From Bacillus kexueae (GTDB lineage Bacteria > Bacillota > Bacilli > Bacillales > Aeribacillaceae): a stretch of 64,000 nt of DNA. Of this stretch, positions 8,669-17,284 are shown one piece after another; position 1 is the first letter of the stretch, and the number at the start of each line of letters is the position of its first letter. Both the position numbers and the translations under genes were made by a program. The DNA lies in contig NZ_JALAZE010000009.1 of the NCBI RefSeq assembly GCF_022809095.1, positions 62,001 to 126,000 of the forward strand, written 5' to 3'. The notes under the pieces are model-generated. The model was given only the letters and a program-made list of their open reading frames with translations. It did not search any database and was not told the origin of the DNA.

Positions 8669-8685
8669 TTTAACGAATTGTTAAA
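8669..8685. promoter_or_regulatory. 17-bp perfect palindrome, candidate DeoR operator
   Basis: TTTAAC-GAATT-GTTAAA is a perfect inverted repeat about 70 nt upstream of the first permease gene and right after the DeoR terminator. Its position fits an operator at the promoter of the uptake operon. Binding by the DeoR protein is inference. Confidence 0.45.
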
Positions 8686-8753
8686 GCGTGCCTAATAATC
8701 ACTTAACATTTGCGCCTTATGATAAAAATAACAAAACGTGAGGAGAATGAAGA

Positions 8754-9686
8754 ATGGAAACGGTTATTGCAAGGCTATCAAAAACGATGAAAATATCCTC
8801 TATGCGAAAACAATCGGTTAATAGAGCGTGGATTTATGGGTGGTTATTTACATTACCTGCACTCATTCCGCTTATCGTGTTTTGGATTTATCCAATGATT
8901 GCTTCCTTTTATATTAGTTTCACCGATTGGGACTATATGTCTCCAACCTATGAATTTGTCGGCTTTGAAAACTACACAGATTTGTTTACTGACCCGAATT
9001 TCTATGGTGTTTTGTGGAATACTGCTTACTTTTCTTTTGGGACTGTGTTTCCAATCGTCTTTATCGGACTGGGGCTTGCAATTCTTTTAACTAACCAATT
9101 GAAGGGAATGTCATTTTATCGGACGGTCATCTTCTCCCCGTGGGTGACACCGACTGTTGCTGTATCCATTGTATGGTCTTGGATTTATGAACCAAATGTA
9201 GGTTTAGCCAATTGGGTTTTATCTTTAGTTGGATTGCCTTCGCTTGAATGGACGAGCAGCTCCACCTGGGCAATGCCAGCCATTATCCTCGTCACTATTT
9301 GGAAAGGTGTCGGGTACAGCATGATTTTTTACATGCATGCGTTAAAGAAAGTGCCGGAGCAATTATATGAAGCAGCTTCTGTAGATGGTGCTTCTAAATG
9401 GAAGAAGTTTTGGCATATTACACTACCACTTATTTCACCAACGACAATGTTCTTATTTATTATCTCAACTGTCGAAGCGTTGCAAGCATATGACCAAATT
9501 CAAGTGTTGACACAAGGTGGGCCAGCGGGTAGTACGCGAACATTGTTATACCTTTTTTATCAATCTGCTTTTGAGGAATTTAATATGGGATCGGCTACGG
9601 CTGTATCTATCATTATTTTAGTGATTACCGCTATCTTGGCTTATCTTCAATTCAACCTTTCAAAAAGATGGGTTCACTACTATTAA
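8754..9686 (+). CDS. ABC transporter permease, UgpA/MalF type
   Basis: This is a membrane subunit of a carbohydrate-uptake type I (CUT1) importer for a sugar or glycerol-phosphate-like solute. It has 310 aa and six helices starting WIYGWLFTLPALIPLIVFWIYPM, with the EAA docking loop LYEAASVDGASKWKKFWHITLPLISPT. It is first of five co-oriented genes (permease, permease, binding protein, PHP hydrolase, HAD phosphatase). A GAGGAG site lies 8 nt before the ATG. The operon encodes no ATPase, so a shared MsmX/UgpC-like ATPase from elsewhere is probably used. Confidence 0.92.
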   Translation: METVIARLSKTMKISSMRKQSVNRAWIYGWLFTLPALIPLIVFWIYPMIASFYISFTDWDYMSPTYEFVGFENYTDLFTDPNFYGVLWNTAYFSFGTVFPIVFIGLGLAILLTNQLKGMSFYRTVIFSPWVTPTVAVSIVWSWIYEPNVGLANWVLSLVGLPSLEWTSSSTWAMPAIILVTIWKGVGYSMIFYMHALKKVPEQLYEAASVDGASKWKKFWHITLPLISPTTMFLFIISTVEALQAYDQIQVLTQGGPAGSTRTLLYLFYQSAFEEFNMGSATAVSIIILVITAILAYLQFNLSKRWVHYY

Positions 9687-9714
9687 AGATTCATAGATTT
9701 GAAGGAGTATTGAT

Positions 9715-10557
9715 ATGAGGAAATTAATCCAGTTATCCGAAATGTCGTTTCGACATGTGGCACTTCTCTTCATTAGTATCATCATGTTTTTCCCGTTTTT
9801 TTGGATGATGACCAACTCTTTGAAAACGAATGAAGAAATCTGGTCGTTTCCCCCTATTTGGTGGCCGGAGTCCCCTAAATGGCATCATTTCATTGAAACT
9901 TGGACGATGGCCCCTTTTAGTCAATATATATGGAACAGTGTGTTTACTGCTGGATGTATCGTCATTTTACAAATCATCAATTCGGCGATGATGGCGTATG
10001 CGTTAACACAGTTTCGCTTTCCGGGAAAAAATCTTTTATTTGCCATTATTTTATCGAGCTATATGCTCCCGGTTGCGGCGACGTATGTTCCGAGTTATGT
10101 CACCCTTGCCAATTTACAATTACTCGATACATATACCGGTATCATTATTTCGAATGCGGCATCTGTATTTGGTATATTCTTACTTCGGCAAGCGTTCTTG
10201 CAGGTTCCGAAAGAAATGGTAGAGTCTGCGCGAATGGATGGCGCTTCACATTGGCAGATTCTATGGAAAGTTTATTTTCCATTAACTAAACCGAGTTTTT
10301 TAACATTAGCTCTCATTAGCTTTATTCAAATGTATAACAATTACTTGTGGCCATCACTCATTGTTAAAAGTGAAGAAAAGATGCTGATTACTCAAGGACT
10401 TCGTCAATTCTTTATTCAAGAAGGGGCTTATGGGGTCAATTGGCCATTAATTATGGCGGCAAGTACATTTACGGTTGTCCCACTCCTTTTACTCTTTCTC
10501 TTTATGCAAAAATGGTTTGTTTCGGCAATTAGCAGCGATCAAGGAGTAAAAGGTTAA
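9715..10557 (+). CDS. ABC transporter permease, UgpE/MalG type
   Basis: This is the second permease of the CUT1 importer (280 aa, about six helices). The start FRHVALLFISIIMFFPFFWMM and the EAA loop MVESARMDGASHWQILWKVYFPLTKP are typical of UgpE/AraQ/MalG. It is 28 nt after the first permease with its own GAAGGAG site. It pairs with that permease and with the lipoprotein at 10596. Confidence 0.92.
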   Translation: MRKLIQLSEMSFRHVALLFISIIMFFPFFWMMTNSLKTNEEIWSFPPIWWPESPKWHHFIETWTMAPFSQYIWNSVFTAGCIVILQIINSAMMAYALTQFRFPGKNLLFAIILSSYMLPVAATYVPSYVTLANLQLLDTYTGIIISNAASVFGIFLLRQAFLQVPKEMVESARMDGASHWQILWKVYFPLTKPSFLTLALISFIQMYNNYLWPSLIVKSEEKMLITQGLRQFFIQEGAYGVNWPLIMAASTFTVVPLLLLFLFMQKWFVSAISSDQGVKG

Positions 10558-10595
10558 TCATTCAATCCAAATACTATCCAAGGAGGATAAAGTGT

Positions 10596-11897
10596 ATGAA
10601 TATGTTAAAAAAATCGATGATCTTTGTTGCACTATTCTTATTGGTAATGACTTCTGTCGTTGGTTGTTCTACAAACGAAACTTCTAGCTCAAAAGGAGAC
10701 GGCAAGCCGATTGAAATTGAGTTTTGGTATGGCCTTGGTGGAAACTTAGGCGAAAATGTGGAACGCATCATTGAGGAATTCAATGCCAGTCAAGAAGACA
10801 TTGTGGTTAAAGGGGTTGCACAAGGAAACTACGACGAAACATTTCAAAAGCTACAAGCAAGTATTGCAGCAAAACAAGTGCCAGCAGCTGTCTTATTAAC
10901 AGATTCAACAGTCAATGCGTTAGGGAACAAGGGATTATTAGCATCATTAGATGAGTTCATAGCAAATGATGAAGACTTTAATGAAGAAGATGTACTAGCT
11001 TCTTTCTACAATCAAGGAAAGGTAAATGGCGAGCAGGTTGCTCTTCCTCTATATGGGACGACACAAGTGATGTATTACCGTAAAGATGTGTTTGAAGAGC
11101 TAGGGCTTTCAACTGATGATTTAAAGACGTTTGAAGCATTAGGGGAAGCATCGGAATTCATTAAAGAGAAAAAAGGTATTTATGGCTGGATGCCAATGTG
11201 GGGTTCGGCTAACTTAATTGATGCTGCTTTAAGCAATGGAGCACAATTTTTAAGTGAAGATGGGAAAACGGTTTTAATTGATTCACCTGAATGGGTGGAA
11301 GCGTGGGAATTCATTCACCGTGCAATTCACGTAGACGAGACAATGGCAATTAATCATGGTGGCGAAGGATGGGCTTATTGGTATCAAACGATTGACGACG
11401 TTCTGCAAGGTCGTGCAGCAGGGTATACAGGTTCATCAGGTGACCAAGGGGACTTAGATTTTACGAAAGTAGCTGCTCATCCTCAGCCTGGCTGGGAAGA
11501 TCATGAAGCAGCTCCGATTGCAGAAGCAAAATTGGCTGCCATTCCAGCTTTAGCTTCTGAAGAAGAACAAAAGGCAGCCTTTGAGTTTATGACGTTTTTC
11601 ATGAGTCCAGAAAAGACGGCAGATTGGTCAATGAACACGGGGTATATTGCTGTTCGTAAATCCGCAACAGAAGTTGAAGAGTTCAAAAGATTTGCCGAAG
11701 AAAATCCACAAATTCTCGTACCAATCAAGCAAGCAGAGACGGCATCCGCGCCTTTTATTGACCCAACAGGTGGGAAAATTTTAGATGCGCTAGCGAAGGC
11801 AGCGGATAAAGTGGAAATCGAAGGTATTCCTGCAAATGAAGCGTTAAAAGAAGCAAAAGAAGAAGCTCAGCGCGAATTAGACAAAGTGTTAAACTAA
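10596..11897 (+). CDS. ABC transporter substrate-binding lipoprotein, UgpB-like
   Basis: This is the extracellular solute-binding protein (family 1) of the same importer: 433 aa, lipoprotein signal with lipobox VVGC (Cys at about 24) and Ser-rich linker. The mature part starts IEIEFWYGLGGNLGENVERIIEEFN and contains VALPLYGTTQVMYYRKDVFEELGL, as in UgpB/MalE-type proteins. The middle sequence resembles glycerol-3-phosphate binding UgpB more than maltose binders, which together with the downstream phosphatases suggests a phosphorylated or phosphodiester ligand (inference). Confidence 0.92.
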   Translation: MNMLKKSMIFVALFLLVMTSVVGCSTNETSSSKGDGKPIEIEFWYGLGGNLGENVERIIEEFNASQEDIVVKGVAQGNYDETFQKLQASIAAKQVPAAVLLTDSTVNALGNKGLLASLDEFIANDEDFNEEDVLASFYNQGKVNGEQVALPLYGTTQVMYYRKDVFEELGLSTDDLKTFEALGEASEFIKEKKGIYGWMPMWGSANLIDAALSNGAQFLSEDGKTVLIDSPEWVEAWEFIHRAIHVDETMAINHGGEGWAYWYQTIDDVLQGRAAGYTGSSGDQGDLDFTKVAAHPQPGWEDHEAAPIAEAKLAAIPALASEEEQKAAFEFMTFFMSPEKTADWSMNTGYIAVRKSATEVEEFKRFAEENPQILVPIKQAETASAPFIDPTGGKILDALAKAADKVEIEGIPANEALKEAKEEAQRELDKVLN

Positions 11898-11911
11898 CGA
11901 GGTGGAAATGG

Positions 11912-13375
11912 ATGAAAACGACTGTACTTCAAAAAGTAAGGGGTGTCTTACAGTCACCCTTTACAGTTCAAACTTTTGATGTGAATGATACGTTTCGGTG
12001 GTTAAAAGTAGAATTCGAAAAGTCGGCTAAAGGTTGGTCGGAGCTATTACTTTTTGACCCAAATGGAGTCGTGAGAGCGCAAGCACTCGTTTTAACGGAA
12101 AAGGGAGAATTCATCATCTCAGATCAAGAAATCACATCAAGTTTTTCAACTGTTTCAGGTCCAATTCAAGCTGGTAGATGGCGTTTAGAAATATTTTCGC
12201 AAAAAGAGATTGAATTTCATTGTCGCCTCGAATTAGGGATGGATGACCTTGTACACGCCCACCCATTTGAAATAGATATTTTTACGACTTCGAATGAGAA
12301 ACCTTCATTTGAATTAGATGGTTGGAATCCAGAACTCAAGGTTCAAACAGAGTCGAGATGGTATAAAGGAGATTTTCATACCCATACGAACCTATCTGAT
12401 GGAAAATTAACGGTTGATGAAGGAATGGAATCTGCCCGAAATATGGGACTTGATTTCTTCGTTGCGACAGATCACAACATTTTGCCAACTAAGTGGATGA
12501 AAAGCGACATTCTTGTCATTCCAGGTATTGAGATAACATCTTCGAAAGGGCACTTTAACGCTCATGGAATTCGAAAGTGGGTAGATTGGCGTCCTTCTTG
12601 TGAAGATGGTGGCATGGAGACGGAGAAAGGGATGAATCGTATTTTAAAAGAAGTAAAACAAGCTGGAGGCGTTCGTTCCATCAATCATCCACAGTTGAAG
12701 CCTTGGGAATGGCAGTTTAAAGAAACGCTATTAAAAGAAATTGATGTCATAGAGATATGGAATGACCCGACGTTTAAAGACAATCCGAAAGCAACTGAGG
12801 AAGCGTTGGTGCTATGGGATACGCTTTTAAATGATGGCTATCGCATTGCAGGGATTGGTGGGTCAGACTCTCATATGCGGCCAACAGATTTATACCCAGG
12901 TGCTACCGTCCCATCATTAATTGGAGATCCGGCCACTTATGTATGGGCAGAAGGTCTATCTGGATCCTCCATTCTCGAAGGCATTAAACGTGGTCATGTG
13001 TATGTAACTCGATTTATCGACTTGAAAGTGGACGTTAGGTCGAATGATTCCCTTATACTGCTAGGTTCTGAAGTCGAGGGAGATGTCGTGGTAGACTATA
13101 CACTTAAAATGGAAAAAACAACTGAGGAATGCGAAGTCATTTGGATTCAAAATGGAGAAGTTATTCAGAAGGGTTTAATTCTACCTAATTCACCATATAA
13201 CTTCCGCGCTAGTTTTGAAGATTCAGAGTTCCAATGGATCCGATTTGAACTAAGACGAAAAGACGGCGAATTACTAGCATTCTCAAACCCCATTTATAAA
13301 GGTTGTAAAACACCAACTCTTACAACATGGGGAGAACTTTTAGCAAAGTCAGGAGTAGAAGTCATTGAAGATTAA
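11912..13375 (+). CDS. PHP-domain metallohydrolase (CehA/McbA-like)
   Basis: This is a probable phosphoesterase acting on the imported compound. It has 487 aa. Residues 1-145 are a beta-rich N-terminal domain of unknown role. The PHP domain from about 150 has all metal-binding motifs: GDFHTHTNLSDG, VATDHN, GIEITSSKGHFNAHG, SINHP and GGSDSH. A third C-terminal beta domain follows. PHP enzymes hydrolyse phosphomonoesters or phosphodiesters using a trinuclear metal site. It is 14 nt downstream of the binding protein and overlaps the HAD gene by 11 nt, a tight linkage that suggests sequential reactions. No signal peptide, hence cytosolic. Confidence 0.85.
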   Translation: MKTTVLQKVRGVLQSPFTVQTFDVNDTFRWLKVEFEKSAKGWSELLLFDPNGVVRAQALVLTEKGEFIISDQEITSSFSTVSGPIQAGRWRLEIFSQKEIEFHCRLELGMDDLVHAHPFEIDIFTTSNEKPSFELDGWNPELKVQTESRWYKGDFHTHTNLSDGKLTVDEGMESARNMGLDFFVATDHNILPTKWMKSDILVIPGIEITSSKGHFNAHGIRKWVDWRPSCEDGGMETEKGMNRILKEVKQAGGVRSINHPQLKPWEWQFKETLLKEIDVIEIWNDPTFKDNPKATEEALVLWDTLLNDGYRIAGIGGSDSHMRPTDLYPGATVPSLIGDPATYVWAEGLSGSSILEGIKRGHVYVTRFIDLKVDVRSNDSLILLGSEVEGDVVVDYTLKMEKTTEECEVIWIQNGEVIQKGLILPNSPYNFRASFEDSEFQWIRFELRRKDGELLAFSNPIYKGCKTPTLTTWGELLAKSGVEVIED

Positions 13376-14090
13376 AGGGATTTTATTCGATAAGGATGGA
13401 ACAATATTAAATTTTCATGGCCTTTGGTCAGAAGTTCTAAATGAACTAGTGAAGAGCATATGCAAACACTATCAAGTAGACAAGGTAAAGGAGCTTTCAT
13501 CTTCGCTACTAACAAGCATAGATGTGACAGAAACAAGCATTATTCCAAATGGAATTTTTGCTTCCGGTACAAATGAGGACATTATGGAAGCATTTCTCCG
13601 AGTAATGAATCAAAGCGGAGTGAAGGTAGATGAAGACTCATTTAAACCATTTGTTAAAGAAGAAATGAATCGACTCGTTCATGAGCGTAAGCATTTAATT
13701 ACACCGACTGCCCCTTTAGTCCCGTTATTTTCTACTTTGAAAGAAAAAGGGATTAAGCTTGGAATTTCAACAGCGGATGACTATGAAATTACGATGGTTT
13801 GTCTTGAGGCGCTTAATGTAAAAGATTACTTTGATTTTATCGGAACGAGTGATCAATATCATAAGAAACCAAACCCACACATGTTCCAAGCTTTTTGTGA
13901 AAAATTCTCGTTAAAAGCTGAGGAGGTAGCAGTCGTAGGAGATACAACAACGGACATGCAATTTGGTTTAAATGCTAACGCTGGCCTTCGCATCGGTGTC
14001 CTTTCTGGAACGAGTAACGTCGAAAACATTGAAAAGGAAAGCGACTTCTTAATCGATCACATTGGAAAATTAACCGACGTATTGAAATAA
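13365..14090 (+). CDS. HAD-superfamily phosphatase (phosphoglycolate phosphatase-like)
   Basis: This is a cytosolic phosphatase of 241 aa that starts at TTG (AGGAG 9 nt upstream, inside the PHP gene). HAD motif I is LFDKDGTI (nucleophile Asp and acid/base Asp two apart), motif II is LGISTADD, the Lys region is YHKKPNP, and motif IV is VGDTTTDMQFGLNA. A helical cap (residues about 20-110) makes it subclass I. It overlaps the PHP hydrolase by 11 nt. It probably removes phosphate from a product of the PHP enzyme or detoxifies a side product. The exact substrate is not visible. Confidence 0.88.
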   Translation: MKIKGILFDKDGTILNFHGLWSEVLNELVKSICKHYQVDKVKELSSSLLTSIDVTETSIIPNGIFASGTNEDIMEAFLRVMNQSGVKVDEDSFKPFVKEEMNRLVHERKHLITPTAPLVPLFSTLKEKGIKLGISTADDYEITMVCLEALNVKDYFDFIGTSDQYHKKPNPHMFQAFCEKFSLKAEEVAVVGDTTTDMQFGLNANAGLRIGVLSGTSNVENIEKESDFLIDHIGKLTDVLK

Positions 14091-14098
14091 TATAGAAT

Positions 14099-14130
14099 AA
14101 AAGCATCGCTGTCATGAGCGATGCTTTTAT
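14099..14130 (+). terminator. Terminator of the uptake/PHP/HAD operon
   Basis: AAAAGCATCGCT-gtcatg-AGCGATGCTTTT is a perfect 12-bp stem, 8 nt after the HAD stop codon, ending in ATTAT. The A/T flanks allow bidirectional action. Confidence 0.88.
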
Positions 14131-14188
14131 TATCATGTCTGAAGTGAGTGGAAAAGGTTCAATGATGTGGACGGCATAGATAACGGCG

Positions 14189-14392
14189 GAACTGATGGAT
14201 AATTGGGCAGAAGTGATGAATAAATCGCTGGAAGTGATGAATAAAAAGCTGGAAGTGATGAATAAAAAGCCGGAAGTGATGAATAAATCGTCAGAAGTGA
14301 TGAATAAAAAGCCGGAACTGATGAATAAATCGTCAGAAGTGATGAATAAAAAGCCGGAACCGATGAATAAACTCCCCCGAACTGATGAATAG
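14189..14392. repeat. 21-bp tandem repeat array 1
   Basis: This array has about nine consecutive 21-bp units, plus a truncated last one, of consensus GAAGTGATGAATAAAnnGcnG. The core GATGAATAA is almost invariant and the last six bases vary between AAGCCG, TCGTCA and TCGCTG. The period is seven codons, so reading frames stay open on both strands (65 codons plus, 101 codons minus). These look like by-products of the period and not like genes. The array starts about 60 bp after an intrinsic terminator. A related array lies at 37451-37640. Confidence 0.9.
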
Positions 14393-14453
14393 AAGCTCTA
14401 TCCTTAACTAAAAAACTATACAAAGTACTGGTTGACATAAGGAGGCGTATACG

Positions 14454-14825
14454 ATGGCGTGGTTGTTATTAAGTATTACCATTTTATTGGAAGTGGCGGG
14501 CACCATTAGCATGAAGCTTTCAGAAGGCTTAACAAGGCTAGTCCCTTCAATGGGGATTTTTATTTTTTACGGTAGTTGCTTTGCAATTTTTGCGCTAGTT
14601 GTGAAGAAAATTGAGTTAAGTGTTGCGTATGCAATTTGGTCAGGGGTAGGGACAATGCTTGTTTTCGTCGTTGGCGTATTGATTTTTAAAGAATCGTTTT
14701 CATGGATGAAGCTTGTATCAGTAATTCTCATCATTATGGGGGTCATTGGATTAAAGTATTCTTCAGCGAAAGAAGAGCCGGCGAAGGTAGAAGCTGTACA
14801 ACAAGTAAACATTAAGGCAGAATGA
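14454..14825 (+). CDS. Small multidrug resistance (SMR) efflux protein
   Basis: This is a proton-coupled exporter of cationic drugs or related compounds, working as a dimer in the membrane. It has 123 aa and four helices. It starts MAWLLLSITILLEVAGTISMK, with the essential membrane Glu in ILLEVAGT (residue 14), plus LSVAYAIWSGVGT and FKESFSWMKLVSVILIIMGVIGLK, the family signatures. A 20-residue hydrophilic tail is longer than usual. The EmrE/YkkC/Gdx group cannot be settled. It is 34 nt upstream of dsdA and may be co-transcribed. AAGGAGG precedes the ATG. Confidence 0.9.
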   Translation: MAWLLLSITILLEVAGTISMKLSEGLTRLVPSMGIFIFYGSCFAIFALVVKKIELSVAYAIWSGVGTMLVFVVGVLIFKESFSWMKLVSVILIIMGVIGLKYSSAKEEPAKVEAVQQVNIKAE

Positions 14826-14859
14826 AGGTAATGAATGGTCTAAGGGGTGGTGTTAGCGA

Positions 14860-16194
14860 ATGAAGATTCACGGCAAGGGAGAAAAAGAGTGGCATACAGA
14901 ATATCCAATTCTAAAAAACATGATGGATACGAAAGAAGTTTGTTGGATTAATCCCCACTATGCATCGTTTGAAGAAGCGATTCAATCGAAGGACCTAACT
15001 AAAGAAGATGTGAAAGAAGCTTCGGAAAGGCTTGTGCGCTTTGCGCCATATTTGGCGAAGGTGTTTCCGGAGACCGCCAAACAAGGGGGAATCATTGAAT
15101 CTCCCCTCGTTTCAATAAAAGGGATGAAAGAAGAATTAGAAAAGACTTATAACGTTAGTATTGAGGGTGAATTCTTGCTGAAATGCGATAGTCATTTAGC
15201 TGTCTCAGGTTCAATAAAAGCACGTGGAGGAATTTACGAAGTATTGAAGCACGCTGAAGACATCGCTGTAAAGCATGGTTTTCTTACATATGAAGATGAC
15301 TATTCCATTTTGGCGGAAGATCGGTTTAAACAGTTGTTTTCTCGCTACTCAATTGCGGTAGGATCGACAGGGAATTTGGGGCTTAGTATCGGTATCATGA
15401 GTGCACAGCTTGGCTTTAATGTATATGTTCATATGTCGCAAGATGCAAAAGAATGGAAGAAAAACTTGCTACGACAAAAAGGTGTCAACGTCATTGAATA
15501 TGCATCGGACTATAGCTTTGCGGTGGAAGAAGGAAGGAAGCAGGCTGAACGTGATCCAAATATGTATTTTGTTGATGATGAAAATTCCAAGGATTTGTTC
15601 TTCGGGTATGCTGTAGCAGCTGAGCGATTAAAAAAGCAGTTGGATGAAAAAGGAATCGTTGTTAGTAAGGAAAGCCCTTTGTTTGTATACCTTCCGTGTG
15701 GAGTTGGAGGAGGTCCCGGTGGTGTAGCATTTGGCCTTAAGCTTATCTTCGAAGATAATGTTCACTGCTTTTTTGCTGAACCGACTGAGTCTCCGTGTAT
15801 GCTCCTTGGTATGATGACAGGCCTTCATGAAAAAGTGTCTGTATTTGATTTCGGCATTCATAATCAAACCGATGCCGATGGCTTGGCTGTTCCTAGACCT
15901 TCAGGATTTGTTGGTCGTACCATGGAAAAGTTGCTAAGTGGCATTTATACGGTTAAAGATCAGGTCCTTTATCGTCTGTTAAAGCAATTAGCCGATACGG
16001 AGGGAATTTATTTAGAGCCATCTGCTCTAGCGGGTGTATACGGTCCTGTTACAATACGTCAATCTAAAAGCGGAGAGGCGTACTTCGCGCAACATCTAAC
16101 AAAACAGGCAACGCATATTGCGTGGGCTACAGGAGGAAGTATGGTCCCGAAGGAAATAATGAATGAGTATTATCGAAAAGGAGAAGAGGGTTAA
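14860..16194 (+). CDS. dsdA: D-serine ammonia-lyase (D-serine dehydratase)
   Basis: This PLP enzyme converts D-serine to pyruvate and ammonia. It has 444 aa, the usual length. The PLP lysine lies in SGSIKARGG (about residue 116), followed by [13 protein letters not shown] (Asn region that fixes the cofactor) and a glycine-rich phosphate loop [15 protein letters not shown]. The C-terminal EPSALAGV and ATGGSMVP agree with DsdA. No DsdC regulator or D-serine permease is adjacent. The SMR gene upstream is the only likely operon partner. Confidence 0.94.
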   Translation: MKIHGKGEKEWHTEYPILKNMMDTKEVCWINPHYASFEEAIQSKDLTKEDVKEASERLVRFAPYLAKVFPETAKQGGIIESPLVSIKGMKEELEKTYNVSIEGEFLLKCDSHLAVSGSIKARGGIYEVLKHAEDIAVKHGFLTYEDDYSILAEDRFKQLFSRYSIAVGSTGNLGLSIGIMSAQLGFNVYVHMSQDAKEWKKNLLRQKGVNVIEYASDYSFAVEEGRKQAERDPNMYFVDDENSKDLFFGYAVAAERLKKQLDEKGIVVSKESPLFVYLPCGVGGGPGGVAFGLKLIFEDNVHCFFAEPTESPCMLLGMMTGLHEKVSVFDFGIHNQTDADGLAVPRPSGFVGRTMEKLLSGIYTVKDQVLYRLLKQLADTEGIYLEPSALAGVYGPVTIRQSKSGEAYFAQHLTKQATHIAWATGGSMVPKEIMNEYYRKGEEG

Positions 16195-16205
16195 CCTCAT
16201 CTCCC

Positions 16206-17126
16206 TTATTCATAGTGGCGCGCGTAATTGCCTTTTTCAAAGATATCTTTCGCTTCGATTGAGGTCCATTCCACTGGACTTAAATGGGGGTGTTCTTCAA
16301 TAAAAGATTTCACCATTTTATATCCTTCACCATATCCGTAGTAAGGTGGTAGATTACCTCCACCGTTTAATACCTCGAGTGAACGATTTAAATCCATTTT
16401 ATGTAGATCGTCTTTTACTTCATCCCAGTATTGTTGATGATAAGCATTTTCTATGTGAAAGAACTCAATCTCTGGATAAACAGTTCTCTCAAACATTACC
16501 GCTTTGCCTTCAAACACAAGATTTTCGAGCACTGAATAATATTTATTAGGCTGATAATATTTAGCTGTCCAATAACTATGATGGTATTCGTGAGCAACAC
16601 CAGCTTTTACTAACTCTTCTGTTATATACTGGTTGTATGGAATGATTATTTTTCCAGCTCCTAAATTCACCATTCGAGGAGTACCGGGAGTTGGAAAGAC
16701 GCAAACAGTGGTTTCAATTTCATAGGGCAAAATGGTGGAAGACTTGATTAAGGAGTCTTTAATTGCTTCAATGATCGATTCATTTTCTAATTGTTCAATG
16801 TATATTTTAATTTCGGTAAAGCGGTCGGGTGCCTCTTCTAAATAATCCTTTCCCATGAATGGATATTCTGCGTCTTTAAAACAAGCATCATAGATTGGAT
16901 CGATAACAGTCTCTTTATAAACATCTATAAGGGGTTTATCTGGATTTTTTTCAACTTCACTTATGTAGTCATCGAAAAGTTGATAAGCTTTAATGATCTG
17001 GAAGGGTTGGCCTGTTTCAGGATGTTGAAAGGAATAAGTAAGGTCTTGAAGTGTCCGGTCAGAAGAATGCGAACATCCGATGATAGTCAAACATAACAGT
17101 GTGAATAAAATATATACTCTCTTCAT
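16206..17126 (-). CDS. Lipoprotein with HExxH zinc-protease motif (DUF2268-like)
   Basis: This is a predicted exported lipoprotein of 306 aa with signal peptide and lipobox IIGC (Cys at about 18). The central sequence GVAHEYHHSYW (HEYHH, about residue 178) is a zincin HExxH motif, and a downstream LENLVFEGKAVMFE supplies a likely third-ligand Glu (E-G-x-A). This layout matches the DUF2268 predicted Zn-dependent proteases of Bacilli. The substrate is unknown. It is transcribed toward dsdA, with only 11 nt between the two stop codons. Confidence 0.75.
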   Translation of the reverse strand: MKRVYILFTLLCLTIIGCSHSSDRTLQDLTYSFQHPETGQPFQIIKAYQLFDDYISEVEKNPDKPLIDVYKETVIDPIYDACFKDAEYPFMGKDYLEEAPDRFTEIKIYIEQLENESIIEAIKDSLIKSSTILPYEIETTVCVFPTPGTPRMVNLGAGKIIIPYNQYITEELVKAGVAHEYHHSYWTAKYYQPNKYYSVLENLVFEGKAVMFERTVYPEIEFFHIENAYHQQYWDEVKDDLHKMDLNRSLEVLNGGGNLPPYYGYGEGYKMVKSFIEEHPHLSPVEWTSIEAKDIFEKGNYARHYE

Positions 17127-17284
17127 TGCTTTCTCTCCTCTCCATTCTGCTCCTTTTAATCTTATTTTATTGGTTTATTTTACCATATTTATTAAGGGTA
17201 TGAACTTTCACTTCCTTCATTTATTCACTTGCAAAACTTTGTTAAAATAGCGGAAGAATACCTCGGAAGAAAAGAGTGTGAAGG

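Noticed and set aside
14189..14392. CRISPR array
   Set aside because: Units are head-to-tail 21-bp copies without unique spacers, and no cas genes are present.
14133..14438. 101-codon minus-strand ORF and 65-codon plus-strand ORF over the 21-bp array
   Set aside because: Open frames follow automatically from a 21-bp period without stops. There is no convincing ribosome site and no non-repeat domain.
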